A DNA stretch of 64,000 nucleotides from Petrolisthes cinctipes (taxonomy: Eukaryota; Arthropoda; Malacostraca; Decapoda; Porcellanidae), in NCBI GenBank assembly GCA_033782935.1, contig JAWQEG010001436.1:206001-270000 (forward strand), given 5' to 3'. Positions 20,640 through 31,268 of the stretch are shown piece after piece. How positions within the stretch are numbered: the first letter of the stretch is position 1; each line of letters opens with the position of its first letter. The translations under genes were made by a program, and so were the position numbers. The notes below the pieces were generated by a model. It saw only the letters and a list, made by a program, of their open reading frames with translations. It did no database searches and was not told where the DNA came from.

Positions 20640-21060
20640 TTAGAGAAAAATTATAAAATCAATCAACCGAGGAAAATCCTGGACCGGAATTTCAAATTTA
20701 CCGGGCAACCATCATGCCCCATTAATTTAATTCCCGCTCTGCTCCACATGGAGGAGACATCAAGAACTTTTTCAATAAGCCCCCTCATTGCCAGGCTTGT
20801 TGATGTGAGTGGGCTTCGGAGCCGTGGGCCGGGGCCTGATGCTTGTGGGGTGGGGGTCTTGTGACTGCCCCTCTGGCTTTGGGCCATGGCCCTCAGCCTG
20901 ATGAATTTTGCCTGGGCTTTATATTCCTTTTTGCTTCCTTACCATATTCCTCTATTGCTCCTCTCTATAATTCAACCACTCTTAAAATGTGGTTTGGGTG
21001 GGGTCTTGTGGGACCCGTCCCTGTGTACAGGGTTGCCACGAATTCTGAGCTCTGACTTAC
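20640..21060 (-). repeat. Repeat A, copy 1 (minus orientation)
   Basis: The complement of 20929-21045 ('cgtggcaaccctg...accccacccaaaccacattttaagagtggttg') recurs on the + strand at 25688-25770. There it leads into LINE ORF1-like sequence, so this is probably a LINE 5' region. A minus-strand frame (20663-20887) is open but unrecognised. Confidence 0.5.
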
Positions 21061-21075
21061 AGAAGGTTGACCACT

Positions 21076-21140
21076 GCTTTGCGCAGTGGCAATATCGTAA
21101 CCAATGAGGTCGAGGATTGCTACTGTGCGAAACTGCTGTC
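21076..21140 (+). ncRNA. U4 snRNA-like segment (pseudogene or chimeric repeat head)
   Basis: 'gctttgcgcagtggcaatat' and 'cgtaaccaatgagg' together reproduce the conserved 5' end of spliceosomal U4 (5' stem and start of the U6-pairing region) with few differences. 'tcgagg' and 'attgcta...gaaac' then resemble the following U4 stem II/5' stem-loop, shortened. There is no central or 3' stem-loop and no Sm site, so it cannot be a working U4. It sits about 440 bp upstream of the RTE-like ORF at 21513 and may be part of a chimeric 5' leader. Comparison with U4 is from memory. Confidence 0.6.
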
Positions 21141-21512
21141 AGTATTGGGAAAAGCAAGAACCTCGGTGACCTACCCCTCCCCAGGAAGGGTAGGTAAGCC
21201 TTACCCCGCCTCCAAGCGGTGACCTCGGGGGTACACCTCCTTTTTTTATCTAGTTTTTATCCATTCAGGAGGTGGAGCCAAAGGGGAAGGTGGTGTGGGG
21301 GTGAGACCTAGCTTCCCCCACATATAGGTTTTAAGGTTTTTATTGTATTTTTATTGTATTTTAGTGTTTTTAAGATTTTAATTTTATGACTGCATGTTTT
21401 TATATTTTGTGATAATTTCTTTTAAATTTATGACCTTGTTTTTAGCTTTTGACAATGCCGACGGCCCGTGTCCCTCCGGGAATGAGCACTGCATTGGCCT
21501 TGCCAGCCATCA
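21141..21512 (+). other. 5' leader region of RTE-like copy 2
   Basis: C/T-rich, then T-rich sequence ('ttttatctagtttttatcc', 'ttttattgtattttagtg') between the U4-like segment and the RTE ORF. The presumptive LINE 5' UTR; its true left border is uncertain. Confidence 0.4.
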
Positions 21513-24371
21513 GTGGCCCCCCAATGGGGGAGTGGACAGATATGGCTACTGGCGGGGGAGGGTCTCCGGGTTTACCCTGTAGAGGGAGTAGGGAAGAGTG
21601 ATTGTATGAGAGTGGTAGCTGTGAATGTGAATGGAATGACGGATGGGACCAAGAGGCGAGAGATTGTAGAATGTTTTAAGAAAGGAAGAGTGGATGTGAT
21701 GGGAGTGACGGAGACACACGTGAAAGGATGTGGAGTGGTTGAGTGTCAGGAAGGAAGGGAGAGTGGACTGTGGGAGGGAATGGAGGGAGGAGTAGTATGG
21801 AATGAAAAGAGTAAAGGAAGAGGGAAGGAAGGGTGTGCGCTGTTGGTGTCTCCGTGGGTGTGGAAGGGGGTGGATGGACATGGGTGGAATGGATCAAGAA
21901 TAGTATGGATGACGGGAAAGATTGGCTTGGTAAAGTATGCTTGGGTGTGTGCTTATGCACCAGTGAATGAAAAGAGTAAGATGGGGAGAGAGAAGATGAG
22001 AGTGTTTTGGGAAGAGTTGAATGCATGTCTGAGAGGAATTGATAATGGAAGGAGAATAGTGATGATGGGAGACATGAATGGAAAGGTGGGAGGTGAGGAA
22101 GTGGGGAATATTGTGGGTAAATGGGGTGTAGAAGGAACAAATGAGAATGGTGAGTATCTAGTGGATGTCTGTGCTGAGAGAGGGTTGTTCTTGGCGAACA
22201 CCTTCTTTCAACACAAGATGATCCACAGGTATACATGGAAGAGAAGGGATGAGAGAGGAGAGCAAAAGAGTTTGATTGATTATGTGGCAGTGGATGAAAG
22301 GTTGAGGAAGGATGTGTATGACGCAAAAGTAGTGAGAGGAATGGTCCATTGCTCCGACCATTTTGCGGTGTTGGTGAGGATGAAGGTTAGGGTTAAGTGG
22401 GAGTATAGTAGGAGGGATGAAGGGGTGAGGAATAAGAGGGAGGTGGCTAGTGGGAAATTAGATGTAGAAGAGTATAGGGAGGAATATAAGAGGAGGGTGG
22501 GTGAGGTGCTGGGGGATGTAAGGATGGGGATAGGGGAGGGAGTGGGAGTAAATGCGGTGTATGAAATGTTTAAGATGATAGTTTTGAGGACAGCAGCAGA
22601 GGTAGTAGGATATAAGACACAGAAGAGGGGCAAGAAAGGGAGTGCTTGGTGGACAGAAGAAGTGAAAGATGCTATAGAGGATAAGAGGAAGGCATATCGG
22701 AGAACACTACAGAGGAATGTGCCGGAAGAAGTGAGAGAGAGATGGAAAAGAGAATATAATGTGTGTAAGAGACAAGTGAAAATGATGGTGAGTGAGAGTA
22801 AAAGGAGAGTGGATGAGGAGTTTGGTATGAAGCTGAGTGAAAAGTTTAAAGAGAACAAGAAACTATTCTGGAAGGAGGTGAAAAGAGAAAGAGGAGAAGG
22901 AAAGTCTGGTAGTGTGAGAATGAAGAGAGAGGATGGAGTTACTGTGAGTAGAAGTGAGGAAGTGAAAGAAGTGTGGAAGAGGAATTTTGATCGGTTGATG
23001 AATGGGGGGACGGGAGGGGAGGCGGTGGTGACATGCATGGGGATGGAGGCAGGTGGTAGACGACAGGATGTACAGGGAGAATTAGGAAGGGAAGAGGTTA
23101 GGAAAGCAATAGGAAAGTTGAAGATGGGAAAGGCACCAGGGGTGGATGGGATAACTGCTGAAATGTTAAAGTGTGGGGGGGAGGTAGTGGTGGAGTGGAT
23201 GTTGCTTATATGTACATTAGCCTGGAGGCAGGGAGAGGTGCCAGAGGATTGGAGGAGAGCCATAATTGTACCTTTGTATAAGGGGAAGGGAAGTAAGGAT
23301 GAGTGTGGTAGCTATAGGGGAATAAGCCTTCTTAGTGTACCGGGGAAGGTTCTGACTGAAAGACTGATTGAAGTAACAGGGAATAAAGTTAGTGAGGAGC
23401 GGGGAGGATTCAGAAAGGGTAGAGGATGTGTGGACCAAATATTTGCTTTAAAATCAATAGTGGAGAAGTATATTGGGAAGGGTAAGAAGTTGTATGCTGC
23501 CTTCATGGACTTGGAGAAGGCATACGATAGAGTTGATAGGAAAGCTATGACAGAGGTGTTGAGAATTTATGGAGTTGGGGGGCCTTTGCTGAAAGGCATT
23601 GAGGCTTTTTATGCAGATGCAAAAGCATGTGTACGGGTAGAGGGTGATCTAAGTGAGAGTTTTAATATTAGTGTAGGGCTGAGACAGGGGTGTGTTATGT
23701 CACCATGGTTGTTCAATATATATATGGATGGTTGTATGAGAGAGGTGAAAGCCAAAGTGAATGGTCTGGGGGTGAAGTTGAGGCTGAATGAAGCAAACTG
23801 GTCCCTGGTGGCAAGTTTGTTTGCGGATGACACTGTGCTGATGGCTGAGAATGAAAGGAATTTACAGAGAGTGGTGGACGAATTTCAGTCTGTGTGTAAA
23901 CGAAGGAAACTGAAGGTGAATGTGGGTAAAAGTAAAGTGATGGTATTTGAAAGAGCAGAAACTGAAGTGATTGACTTTGCTACACCTTACAGAGTGGCTG
24001 TACCAACTGGGACGAAGTGTGAGATAACTCTGAGGGGCAAGAGGATGGAGGAAGTGAAGGAGTTTAAGTACCTGGGTACAGTTATGTGTAAACATGGAAG
24101 TATGGAAGGAGAAATTAAGGAGAGAGCAGTGAAGGGTAGACAGGTCATAGGATCACTGTGGAGGATTATGAAGGGTAGAAGTGTGAGTATGGAAGTGAAA
24201 AGGGGACTACGAAATAGTATAATCCTGCCAACACTGACATATGCGTCGGAGACATGGACATGGAATAGGGCTCATCAGTCTAGAATAGGTGCTGTGGAAA
24301 TGAGTTACTTGAGAGGAGCATGTGGACTTACTAGATGGGATGGAGAAAGTAATGAGAGTGTATATGAGTGA
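21513..24371 (+). CDS. RTE-like LINE copy 2: endonuclease-reverse transcriptase ORF, nearly intact
   Basis: The longest frame in the window (952 codons). The N-terminal third is an apurinic-type endonuclease: VNVNGM, VTETHV, GDMNGKVG (about residue 185) and the terminal SDHFAV (about 280) supply the Asn, Glu, Asp-Asn and Asp-His catalytic set. A basic linker (about 310-500) is followed by RT: APGVDGITAEML, PLYKGKGS, FMDLEKAYDRV (about 663), GLRQGCVMSPWLF (about 721) and the FADD core (about 769), then KEFKYLGTVM. Translation could start at 21513 or at the Met at 21606 beside the endonuclease core. The ORF ends at a TGA replacing the CGA codon of YERCGM, about 115 codons early, and a 5-bp deletion follows near 24410. 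Target-primed retrotransposition enzyme; probably recently inactivated. Confidence 0.9.
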   Translation: MAPQWGSGQIWLLAGEGLRVYPVEGVGKSDCMRVVAVNVNGMTDGTKRREIVECFKKGRVDVMGVTETHVKGCGVVECQEGRESGLWEGMEGGVVWNEKSKGRGKEGCALLVSPWVWKGVDGHGWNGSRIVWMTGKIGLVKYAWVCAYAPVNEKSKMGREKMRVFWEELNACLRGIDNGRRIVMMGDMNGKVGGEEVGNIVGKWGVEGTNENGEYLVDVCAERGLFLANTFFQHKMIHRYTWKRRDERGEQKSLIDYVAVDERLRKDVYDAKVVRGMVHCSDHFAVLVRMKVRVKWEYSRRDEGVRNKREVASGKLDVEEYREEYKRRVGEVLGDVRMGIGEGVGVNAVYEMFKMIVLRTAAEVVGYKTQKRGKKGSAWWTEEVKDAIEDKRKAYRRTLQRNVPEEVRERWKREYNVCKRQVKMMVSESKRRVDEEFGMKLSEKFKENKKLFWKEVKRERGEGKSGSVRMKREDGVTVSRSEEVKEVWKRNFDRLMNGGTGGEAVVTCMGMEAGGRRQDVQGELGREEVRKAIGKLKMGKAPGVDGITAEMLKCGGEVVVEWMLLICTLAWRQGEVPEDWRRAIIVPLYKGKGSKDECGSYRGISLLSVPGKVLTERLIEVTGNKVSEERGGFRKGRGCVDQIFALKSIVEKYIGKGKKLYAAFMDLEKAYDRVDRKAMTEVLRIYGVGGPLLKGIEAFYADAKACVRVEGDLSESFNISVGLRQGCVMSPWLFNIYMDGCMREVKAKVNGLGVKLRLNEANWSLVASLFADDTVLMAENERNLQRVVDEFQSVCKRRKLKVNVGKSKVMVFERAETEVIDFATPYRVAVPTGTKCEITLRGKRMEEVKEFKYLGTVMCKHGSMEGEIKERAVKGRQVIGSLWRIMKGRSVSMEVKRGLRNSIILPTLTYASETWTWNRAHQSRIGAVEMSYLRGACGLTRWDGESNESVYE

Positions 24372-24718
24372 TGTGGTATGAGTGAGAAGGCAATTGGTAT
24401 TGAGTGTGGTTTAGAGAGTGAAACGTAATACATTGAGATGGTATGGACATGTGGAGAGAATGCAAGGCGAGGAATTTGTAAAGAAGGTGTATGGAAGTGA
24501 AGTTGTGGGACCTGGTGTGAGAGGCAGACCTCCGGTTAGATGGCAGAACAGAGTGGAAGAGTATGTAAAGGAGAGAAACATGAGGGGCAGAGTAGGGCTT
24601 GAACAAGTAAGGAGGGAGTGTTGGAACAGGGAGAACTGGAGACACTTCTGCCGTGGCCACCCCCTTGGGGGGAGTTCCTGGAGGGAACGAGGCGTCGGAG
24701 CTATAGATAGATAGATAG
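24372..24718 (+). pseudogene. Detached C-terminal part and GATA tail of RTE-like copy 2
   Basis: After the premature stop the reading continues in another frame with RWYGHVERMQGEEFVKKVYG, VRWQNRVEEYVKERN and RGHPLGGSSWRERG, ending in '(gata)3'. In intact relatives this follows the RT as a C-terminal Arg/Trp/His-rich region. The element ends at about 24718. Confidence 0.85.
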
Positions 24719-24751
24719 ACCTGACATACCTTCACCTTATGTCTGCCCCAG

Positions 24752-24802
24752 GACAATCTTTTAATCCTGGTCCAACCCTACACCACACCCAGACGCCAAC
24801 TG
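24752..24802 (+). CDS. Host gene exon D (51-bp microexon, proposed)
   Basis: 'ccttatgtctgccccag' is a good acceptor before 24752. With donor GTGACC after 24802 the exon has two bases completing exon C's codon, 16 codons (QSFNPGPTLHHTQTPT) and one base left over. This gives phase-consistent joins on both sides (to exon E). The frame stays open for some distance beyond, so an alternative donor could make the exon longer. Small size makes this the weakest of the six exons. Confidence 0.45.
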
Positions 24803-25687
24803 GTGACCAAGTGTCTCGCTTCTCCGCCTCCCTCTTCGTCAATCATTCCTTTTTTCCTGTAATCTTTATTTTCACTTTCTCCTCAGTATACTCTAATTTC
24901 TTCACTTTATGAATCTCTCTAATTCATATGATTCATGAAGTTTTACATCCTAAGTACAATAGTTCCATTACATTATACTCCACGGATTAAAGTTTTGACC
25001 TTATTTCCGCACCACCCATGAGGTAAACATCCAACATTTCTCCATTCTCCTTCTCCTGTACAAAATACTGGCTTACACTGAAGACAATTTCCTTTTTTTT
25101 ATATGAATGTGGGAGCTTGTTTGCTGAGCTACCATCGTGTCAGAGTCTAGATGGAAAATGAACAGTGGGAGCATTGTTGTTTTTGGTTGCAGGGGAAAGT
25201 ACCTCTGCTTGGGCCTTATGCCTGTGCTGGCGGGCCCAACGGGACAGACAGTAGGAGCACTTGACAGAAGTTTAAATACTCCCTTGCCTTGTTAATTACC
25301 TCCCAGGAGATACATATGTACCGTGTTCCAGGTGTTGGGAGTGATGGGTATTGCCGCTCAATATAGTTTTAACATTTATTTTTGTTAAGGAACGAGTATA
25401 TATATCACTTTCATTTCTTCATAAAGTATTATAAACACAATTGTTGCATTACATACCCAACTTAGAACTATGACGAATGTCAAATAAAAGTAACAACATA
25501 TTCGTAGCACCACTGTGAAATGTGTATGCCACATTTCTATATTATTACATAAAGATGTTTCATTATAAAGTTTATTTATCATTGACATACTTAAGTATAC
25601 TTAAGTATATAATTATAATAAAATTGTTTTGTTACGCGTTCGAGTATTTTACATTATATCACACATGCTACGAATCGCTAGTTTAAG
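24803..25687. other. Intronic sequence without recognisable genes
   Basis: AT-rich, with poly-T runs and a block at 25195-25265 ('gcttgggccttatgcctgtgctggcgggcccaa') that is a small GC-rich hairpin candidate. No ORF with conserved motifs. Confidence 0.5.
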
Positions 25688-26985
25688 AAACGTGGCAACT
25701 CTGTAAACGGTGACAGGTCCCTCACGACCCCACCCAAACCACATTTTAAGAGTGGTTGGACTATACCTCTTCCTATCCCCTATTCCTAAGGTGAGAGAGC
25801 CGTGCCGATGGGTTGAGAGGGTGACCTAGTGCCTGTCAAAAATGGTCGTAGAGGTGACCATGAGTACTGCACCCTTAGAATTGTGTTGCCCTTACCTCCC
25901 ATGGGGGTTATGGGTGGCAGACCATACCATCCTCTACTTTTTTCCGGGTCACCATGCCCAGTAATGAAAATCTAAACTCATCAATAGGGGTTCTACAGGG
26001 GTCAGCCCCACCAAAATCCGACCCTAACAATCCAATGGACCCCCCCAGATCACCAGACCCCCTACTTCGACCAACGATTTGGAAAAAACTCAAAGGCAAC
26101 AGCTTATCGAAACCTGTCAGTCCCTTACAAATATACCAAATCCTTCAAATATAGAACCGCTTATATCAACGGCACTACTCTCCAACACTACAGTGGTTGC
26201 AACAACTGCTTCCTCCTCGGGCACCTCTCTCCTTACCACACTTACCCCTTACATGTACCACTCTACTACCTCTACTAGGACCAGACCTAAACCCTCAGTA
26301 TTGCTTGTTTCCTCCTCTACTTCACTTACTAATTTTATATCACGCATACCCTTAACAAGGTTCTATTCAGTCCCTGCACATACCTTCCCTAATGAAATTT
26401 GATTCAATCATTTCTTCCTAAAGAATGTTGGCGCTGACATGTCGTTCCACTCCCATAGAGATGGGACCCGACGGGTTACTGCCAATAATGGTGAACAAGC
26501 TCGCAGTTTACTCAACCTTGATATTAGTGCAGAAAAGGACAATTTTCTTAACACTAGCTTAGATACTGTGCTTGTGCCTATTTATCTATGAGATCAATCC
26601 TTCGAGGAATGTTCAACTGACACCGAAGAAATTTTTCATTTCCAGGGTATTCTGGTTGTTTCAGTGTCTTGTTTTGTGCTTAAACCCAACAATAAATGAC
26701 GGCAGAGTGCTCAGATTGTCCGTGTAGTCGTTGATAGTATGCATCCTCCAATTACTGTAAAAATTGGGCCTGAGTGCCTCTCTGTTTGTCCATGACCCCA
26801 AAACCGACACAATGCAGAAAGTGCTGGCACTTTAACCATCCTGTCTGACTCTGTAGACAACTACCCATGGGGGCTGACTTTATTCTCTGTGAATATTAGT
26901 GATCCTCCACAGGGCTAGAATAAAGATTGTTGTAGGATCTGGTCACTTTCTAGTGGATTTGACTAGATCTGCCCACATGGATTAA
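25688..26985 (+). pseudogene. LINE ORF1 (gag-like) remnant preceded by repeat A copy 2
   Basis: Repeat A (25688-25770) leads into a broken coding region: MPSNENLNSSIGVLQG (25954), RFYSVPAHTFPNEI (near 26360), HSHRDGTRRVTANNGEQARSLLNL (near 26450), PITVKIGPECLSVCP (near 26750). Similar motifs occur in ORF1 proteins of Jockey/I-type LINEs, where they precede CCHC knuckles; the knuckles are lost here. At least five stops. The right end passes into the 27000-27415 repeat. Confidence 0.55.
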
Positions 26986-27415
26986 AAATCCATGTGAGGT
27001 GTACTGCAACCTGAGGCTCTTTTTTTTTTCACTGCTGTGTGGACTGCCAGCACACAGGGGATGCATTTCCCTTTGCATGCAGCAGTGTATACTCCCTCCC
27101 CCTTATGGTCCTTTCAGGGCTGGTCTCATGGAAGGTGCGGCTCCACTTGTAGCTCTTGTGGTAACGTGGACTTGGGCCCACAGCACTGGCTGTGGGATCA
27201 AAGACCTCCCCAATCTCCCTGGTGGTCGGAGGCCCCCAGACTCCCTGGTCCAGTAAGTTCTGGTCCCATTTCCCTGAGATGTGCTTCGGTAGCCCAGGCA
27301 TATAGGGCTAGCCCCTCCTTTATTTTAATTTGTTTTTCACTGTGACCAGAGTGTACCAGGGGTCTGTGGGGCAGGAGACCATTCTGCCCCGGGAGAACAA
27401 CAACAACAACTCTGT
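26986..27415 (+). repeat. Dispersed repeat with CAA tail
   Basis: Runs from 'catgtgaggtgtactgcaac' through a poly-T stretch to a tail 'gagaacaacaacaacaac'. The following 'tctgtagacaagac' echoes 'tctgtagacaacta' at 26849, a possible flank duplication. Non-coding; a SINE or the 3' end of a LINE with a CAA tail. Confidence 0.45.
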
Positions 27416-27739
27416 AGACAAGACTGGCTTGTATTTCTATATGAGGACCAACTATCTGCAGAAGTTACTCGAAAGTGGCTGGGGGGTCATGTGGTAGGTT
27501 TCATGGAAGGTGTTCACATCAGCTCTCTCTTCTCTGCCTCCATGAGAATCCTGTGTTCTGGCAGAGGTTTCTCCAGCTGCAGCTGGTGTGACCATTATTC
27601 TCAGCCTCCTCCTTGTCTTGTTGGCCTAGCTGGGTGGTTTTCTGCTTCATCAAAAAGATGTAAAGCAGCAATGATGAGATCATTGCTGTCTATCTTGTTT
27701 TGGTGAGGGACTGATGACAGGATGCAGTCACACCGGAAA
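27416..27739. other. Unassigned intronic sequence
   Basis: A short frame (27491-27706) has no recognisable motif. Possibly the continuation of the LINE interrupted by the CAA-tailed repeat. Confidence 0.35.
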
Positions 27740-29357
27740 TCAGGAATTATAGTTCCTCTGTATAGGGGTAAAGGGGAGAGATGAGTATGTGGTAATCACA
27801 CAGGGATATGCCTCCAAGTGTAGTATGGAAGGTGTACTGTAGGGTTGTGGTAGAGAGAGTGAGAGTGAGAACAGAGGAATGGATGGGTAAGGAGCAGGGT
27901 GGGTTTAGGAAGGGAAGAGGATGTGTAGAACAGATTTTCTCCTTGAGGTGTGCTGTGGAGAAATATCTAGAGAAGGTCAAGAAGTTGTATGCTGCATTTA
28001 TGGATTTGGAGAAGGTCTGTGGAAAGTATTGAGAATATGTGGAGTGGTTGGAAAGTTGGAGACAGTGAAGAGCTTGTATTTTATTTATTTTTTATTTTTT
28101 TATATACCTCAACCTCGGGACTGTAGGCTGTCAGTAGCCTGTGACTCTTGCGAGGCCCCGAGATTATTGGGTGTTGTACCAGATGAGACAGTGGAGCTTC
28201 GTGGTGATGTTGGTACCGTAGCTTCTCTTCTGTCCCACTAGATGACGACACCTTATTTATACACGTCACTATCAAGAGAGAGCAGCTACACCATCACTCA
28301 CAGCATAGCAACTCTATGTTGTGAGTTGACGATGTAGGGGGTATTTTGAGGGTGTAAGAGGGGCAGTCTGGGTGGAGAATGAGCAAAGTGAGTTCCTTAA
28401 TTTGAATGTTGGGTTGAAACAAGGGTATGTGATGTCCCCATGGTTGTTCAGGGTATATATAGATGGAGTCATGAAGGAAATACAGGGAAGAGCAGTGGAT
28501 GTTGGTGTACCTCTGCTAAGGGAGAGGAGTGAGTGGAACTTGCCTGTGTTGCTGTTTGCTGATGATACAGTTCTGTTGAGTGATGATGAATGGGAGTTGC
28601 AGGGTTTGGTAAAAATGTTTGGAGACGTGTGTGAGAAACAGAACCTGAAGGAAATTGTGGCGAAGAGCAAAGTTATGGTCTTTGAAAGGGGTGCAGCCAC
28701 AAGCTGTTAGGTGAGGTTTAATGGTCAGGTCATGGAGAATGTCAGCTCATTTAAGTATTTGGGCAGTGTGATGAGTAAAGATGGGAGTTTAGAGGATGAG
28801 ATATGGGAGGGGGTACAACAGGGAAAGAGAGTTGTAGGAACGCTGAAAGCATTGACAAGAAATAAGGCGATGAGTATGGAAGTGAAGAAGACTTTACATG
28901 ATAGCATGGTAATCCCGACACTGACATACGGGAGCGAAGCGTGGACAATGACGGAGAGATACAAATAAAAAGTTAAAGGGGTGGAAATGAGTTACTTGAT
29001 TAGTGCGTGTGGAGTAACATGGGGAGATAGACTTATGAATGAAGTACATGAGCGATGTGGTGTGGATGTGCTGAAGAATGTGAAAAGGACCACCTTGACA
29101 TGGTTCGGTCATGTGGAGCGTATGGGGAGCAAGAGGTTGGTTAAGAAAGTGTATGAGAGTGAGGTGGAGGGACAGAGGGGAAGAGGCAGACTGAGAGTGA
29201 AAGGGGAAGATGGAATTGAGAGGTATATGAGTGAGAGTAGTGTTGGCTGGGAGGAAGGATGCCTGTTGGCTGGAGACAGAGGTGCATGGAGGCAATTCAT
29301 TGTGGCCACCCCCTGTGGGGATTGAGGCATCTGGCAATAGATAGATAGATAGATGTC
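27740..29357 (+). mobile_element. RTE-like LINE copy 3 (diverged subfamily)
   Basis: Starts inside RT (GIIVPLYRGK-like near 27750). Remnants include EQGGFRKGRGCVEQIFSLR, AAFMDLEKV, GLKQGYVMSPWLFRVYIDG, LFADDTVLLS (near 28560), FKYLGSVMSKDGS, TLTYGSEAW, the TWFGHVERM block (29100) and a '(ataG)' tail at 29337-29355. It differs from the other copies at many positions (for example FADDTVLLSDDEWEL), so it is a separate subfamily. Frame broken by stops at 28032, 28709 and 28966 and by a roughly 240-bp insertion (28078-28320). Confidence 0.8.
28078..28320. mobile_element. T-rich-headed insertion in RTE copy 3
   Basis: 'tttatttattttttatttttttatatacctc' followed by a GC-richer body interrupts the LINE. 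A similar head, 'tttatttattttattttatttttactttttttt-atatacctc', occurs at 47045-47095 inside another element. Read on the minus strand this would be a poly-A-tailed SINE-like sequence. Confidence 0.5.
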
Positions 29358-29439
29358 GTATTATTACCATGTGTGCAAGTCACGCTACATTAGCTATATA
29401 CTGTACTTCTTACTAAGTCTTATGTATGGCGCATAATAC

Positions 29440-29541
29440 TAGAAAACGGGTGTCATTCAGGGGTTACTTAACTATCCGGAAAATTCGTTTTGGGGGACTT
29501 TTAAAATCCCTGTGGATGCCGGATAATTGATCCTCTACTGT
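29440..29541. mobile_element. pogo-like MITE remnant (right end)
   Basis: 'ggatgccggataattgatcctctactg' then TA resembles the right end of the 14832-16160 element ('cgccggataattgagagattactg'). An inner 'aactatccggaaaattcg' motif is subterminal. No left end found. Confidence 0.5.
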
Positions 29542-29544
29542 AAT

Positions 29545-30418
29545 GTGTATGAAACCTTTAAAACACGAGTGGTTAGGACAGCTGCAGAGGTGATGGGGTA
29601 CAAGGCACAGAAGAGGGGGAAGAAATGGAGTGCATGGTGGTTAGAAGTAAAAGATGCTATTTAGAAGAAAAGGAAGGCATATAGGAGAACACTGCAGAGG
29701 AATGTATGCAAAAGGCAAGTGAAGAGGATGGTGAACGAGAGTAAAAGGAGAGTGAATGAAGAGTTCGGTAGGAAAGTGAACGAGAAGTTTAGGGAGAACA
29801 AGAAACTATTCTGGAAAGAGGTAAGAAAAGAAAGAGGAAAAGAGATGTCTGGCAGCATGAGAATGAAGAGAGAGGATGGAGTCACTGTGAGTGGAAGTGA
29901 GGCTGTGAAAGAAGTGATTTTTTTATGAATAAGAGGGACGAGAGGGGAGGCGGTAGTGACATGCATGGAAATAAAGGCAGGTGGTAGACAACAAGGTGTA
30001 CAGGGAGAACTAGCGAAGGAAAATGTTAGGAATGCAAGAGAAAGGTTGAAGATAGGAAATTCCCTGGGGGTGGATGGAATAACTGCAAAATTGTTGACAT
30101 GTGGGGGAGAGGTAATGTGGAGTGGATGTTGCCTATATGCACATTTGCATGGTATGAGTGAGAAGGCAATTGGTATTGAGTGTGGAGTAGTTGAGAGGAT
30201 AAAGCATAATATTTTGAGGTAGTTTGGACATGTGGAGAGAATGAAAGGTGTGGAATTTACATAAAAAGTGTATGGAAGTGAAATTCTTGTGCCTGTTGTG
30301 AAAGGCAAACCACCAGTCACATGGGAGAACAGAGTGGAAGAGTATGTGAGGGAGAGAAACATGAGGGGTAGAGGAGGGCTTGACTATGTAAGGAGGGAGT
30401 GTTGAAACAGGGAAATCT
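29545..30418 (+). mobile_element. RTE-like LINE copy 4, internally deleted, 5' segment
   Basis: Starts in the endonuclease-RT linker (VVRTAAEVMGYKAQKRGKKW equivalent) and reads KLFWKEVRKERGK, MKREDGVTVSGSE and GVDGITAKLL. Near 30150 it jumps directly to GMSEKAIGIECGVVE, so the whole RT palm (about 1.7 kb) is deleted. It stops at 30418 where a DIRS1-like element begins; the remaining 3' end and GATA tail are at 38426-38503. Confidence 0.85.
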
Positions 30419-30728
30419 AGTGCATTTGTCGCTTAAATTGTATTTATTGGTTGTGGAACCAGCACAGCTGGATTGCTATAGAACACACCCCTTCTCCAGC
30501 CCAGGCCTGGGTAGGCCTATTTCTGGGCTAGAAGGGTCTATTCCATGAAGATCATCAGAAGTAAATTAAAAAATTCAAATCTGGTGCTGTACTGATATGG
30601 GAGCCACCTGGTGGTGGCCTCTAGAGGTAGTGACTCGCACTTGGGTTGGCGCAGCGTCTTGCTCGGTCACTTACATGAGAACTGAAGGAGAATGGATACC
30701 GCATCGGGAGGCGGGTGGGACCGTAAAA

Positions 30729-30819
30729 GCTGTGTTGGTTCCACAACCAATAAATACGATTTAGCCGCGACAAATGCACTATTATTGGTAAAATGGAACC
30801 AGCACAGCTGGATTGCTAT
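30729..30819. repeat. DIRS internal complementary region, copy 2
   Basis: 'gctgtgttggttccacaaccaat' (complement of the left end) is followed within 30 bp by 'attggtaaaatggaaccagcacagctgg' (complement of the right end). The same layout is at 7524-7611 and 8354-8445. Confidence 0.85.
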
Positions 30820-31268
30820 GCATGCGATGCGGCAGGTGGGAGGCAAGAGGTGAAGCCATTATTCCCCAAGAGTAAGTGGGGCGGCAAAGCCAACTAATCC
30901 AGAGCGGATAAGCTGAGGTTAATCCCTTTAAAAGTTACCCTAGGCCCCTAGTACCTTTAGCCCGAGGGTCACCCCCCCCCCCTCCCTTTTATCATACCCC
31001 AAGGCTATGGCCTTTCAGAGATGAGCCCTAGGTAAAATATCAGAGACCAGGAGGAAGGAAAAGCAAAATGCCGTAACAATGTAATTTATCGTCCCTCCAC
31101 AATACATGTTAACAGATAATAAAGTCACACCATATATTAGTTCGAGGAAAAATAAAGACTAAATGCCGCAACAATGTAGTTTATTATGTACAACACGAGT
31201 ACCAGGGTATGAGCATGGAAATGTATAGAATGGACGTGAGGTGATAATGGGTGAAGGGTGTCCTAAGG
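30820..31268. other. DIRS copy 2 3' untranslated region
   Basis: Between the recombinase end and the internal complementary region. Contains a direct repeat of 'aaatgccg(t/c)aacaatgta(a/g)ttta' at about 31066 and 31161. No gene. Confidence 0.5.

Noticed and set aside
22280..23263. Reverse-strand ORF of 327 codons, Ser/Phe/Leu-rich
   Set aside because: Exact antisense shadow of the RTE ORF at 21513-24371. The same low-complexity frame appears antisense to every RTE copy (for example 6281-7084, 45807-46565).
25195..25265. Structured RNA gene
   Set aside because: A short GC-rich hairpin only; no match to a known RNA class and no promoter elements.
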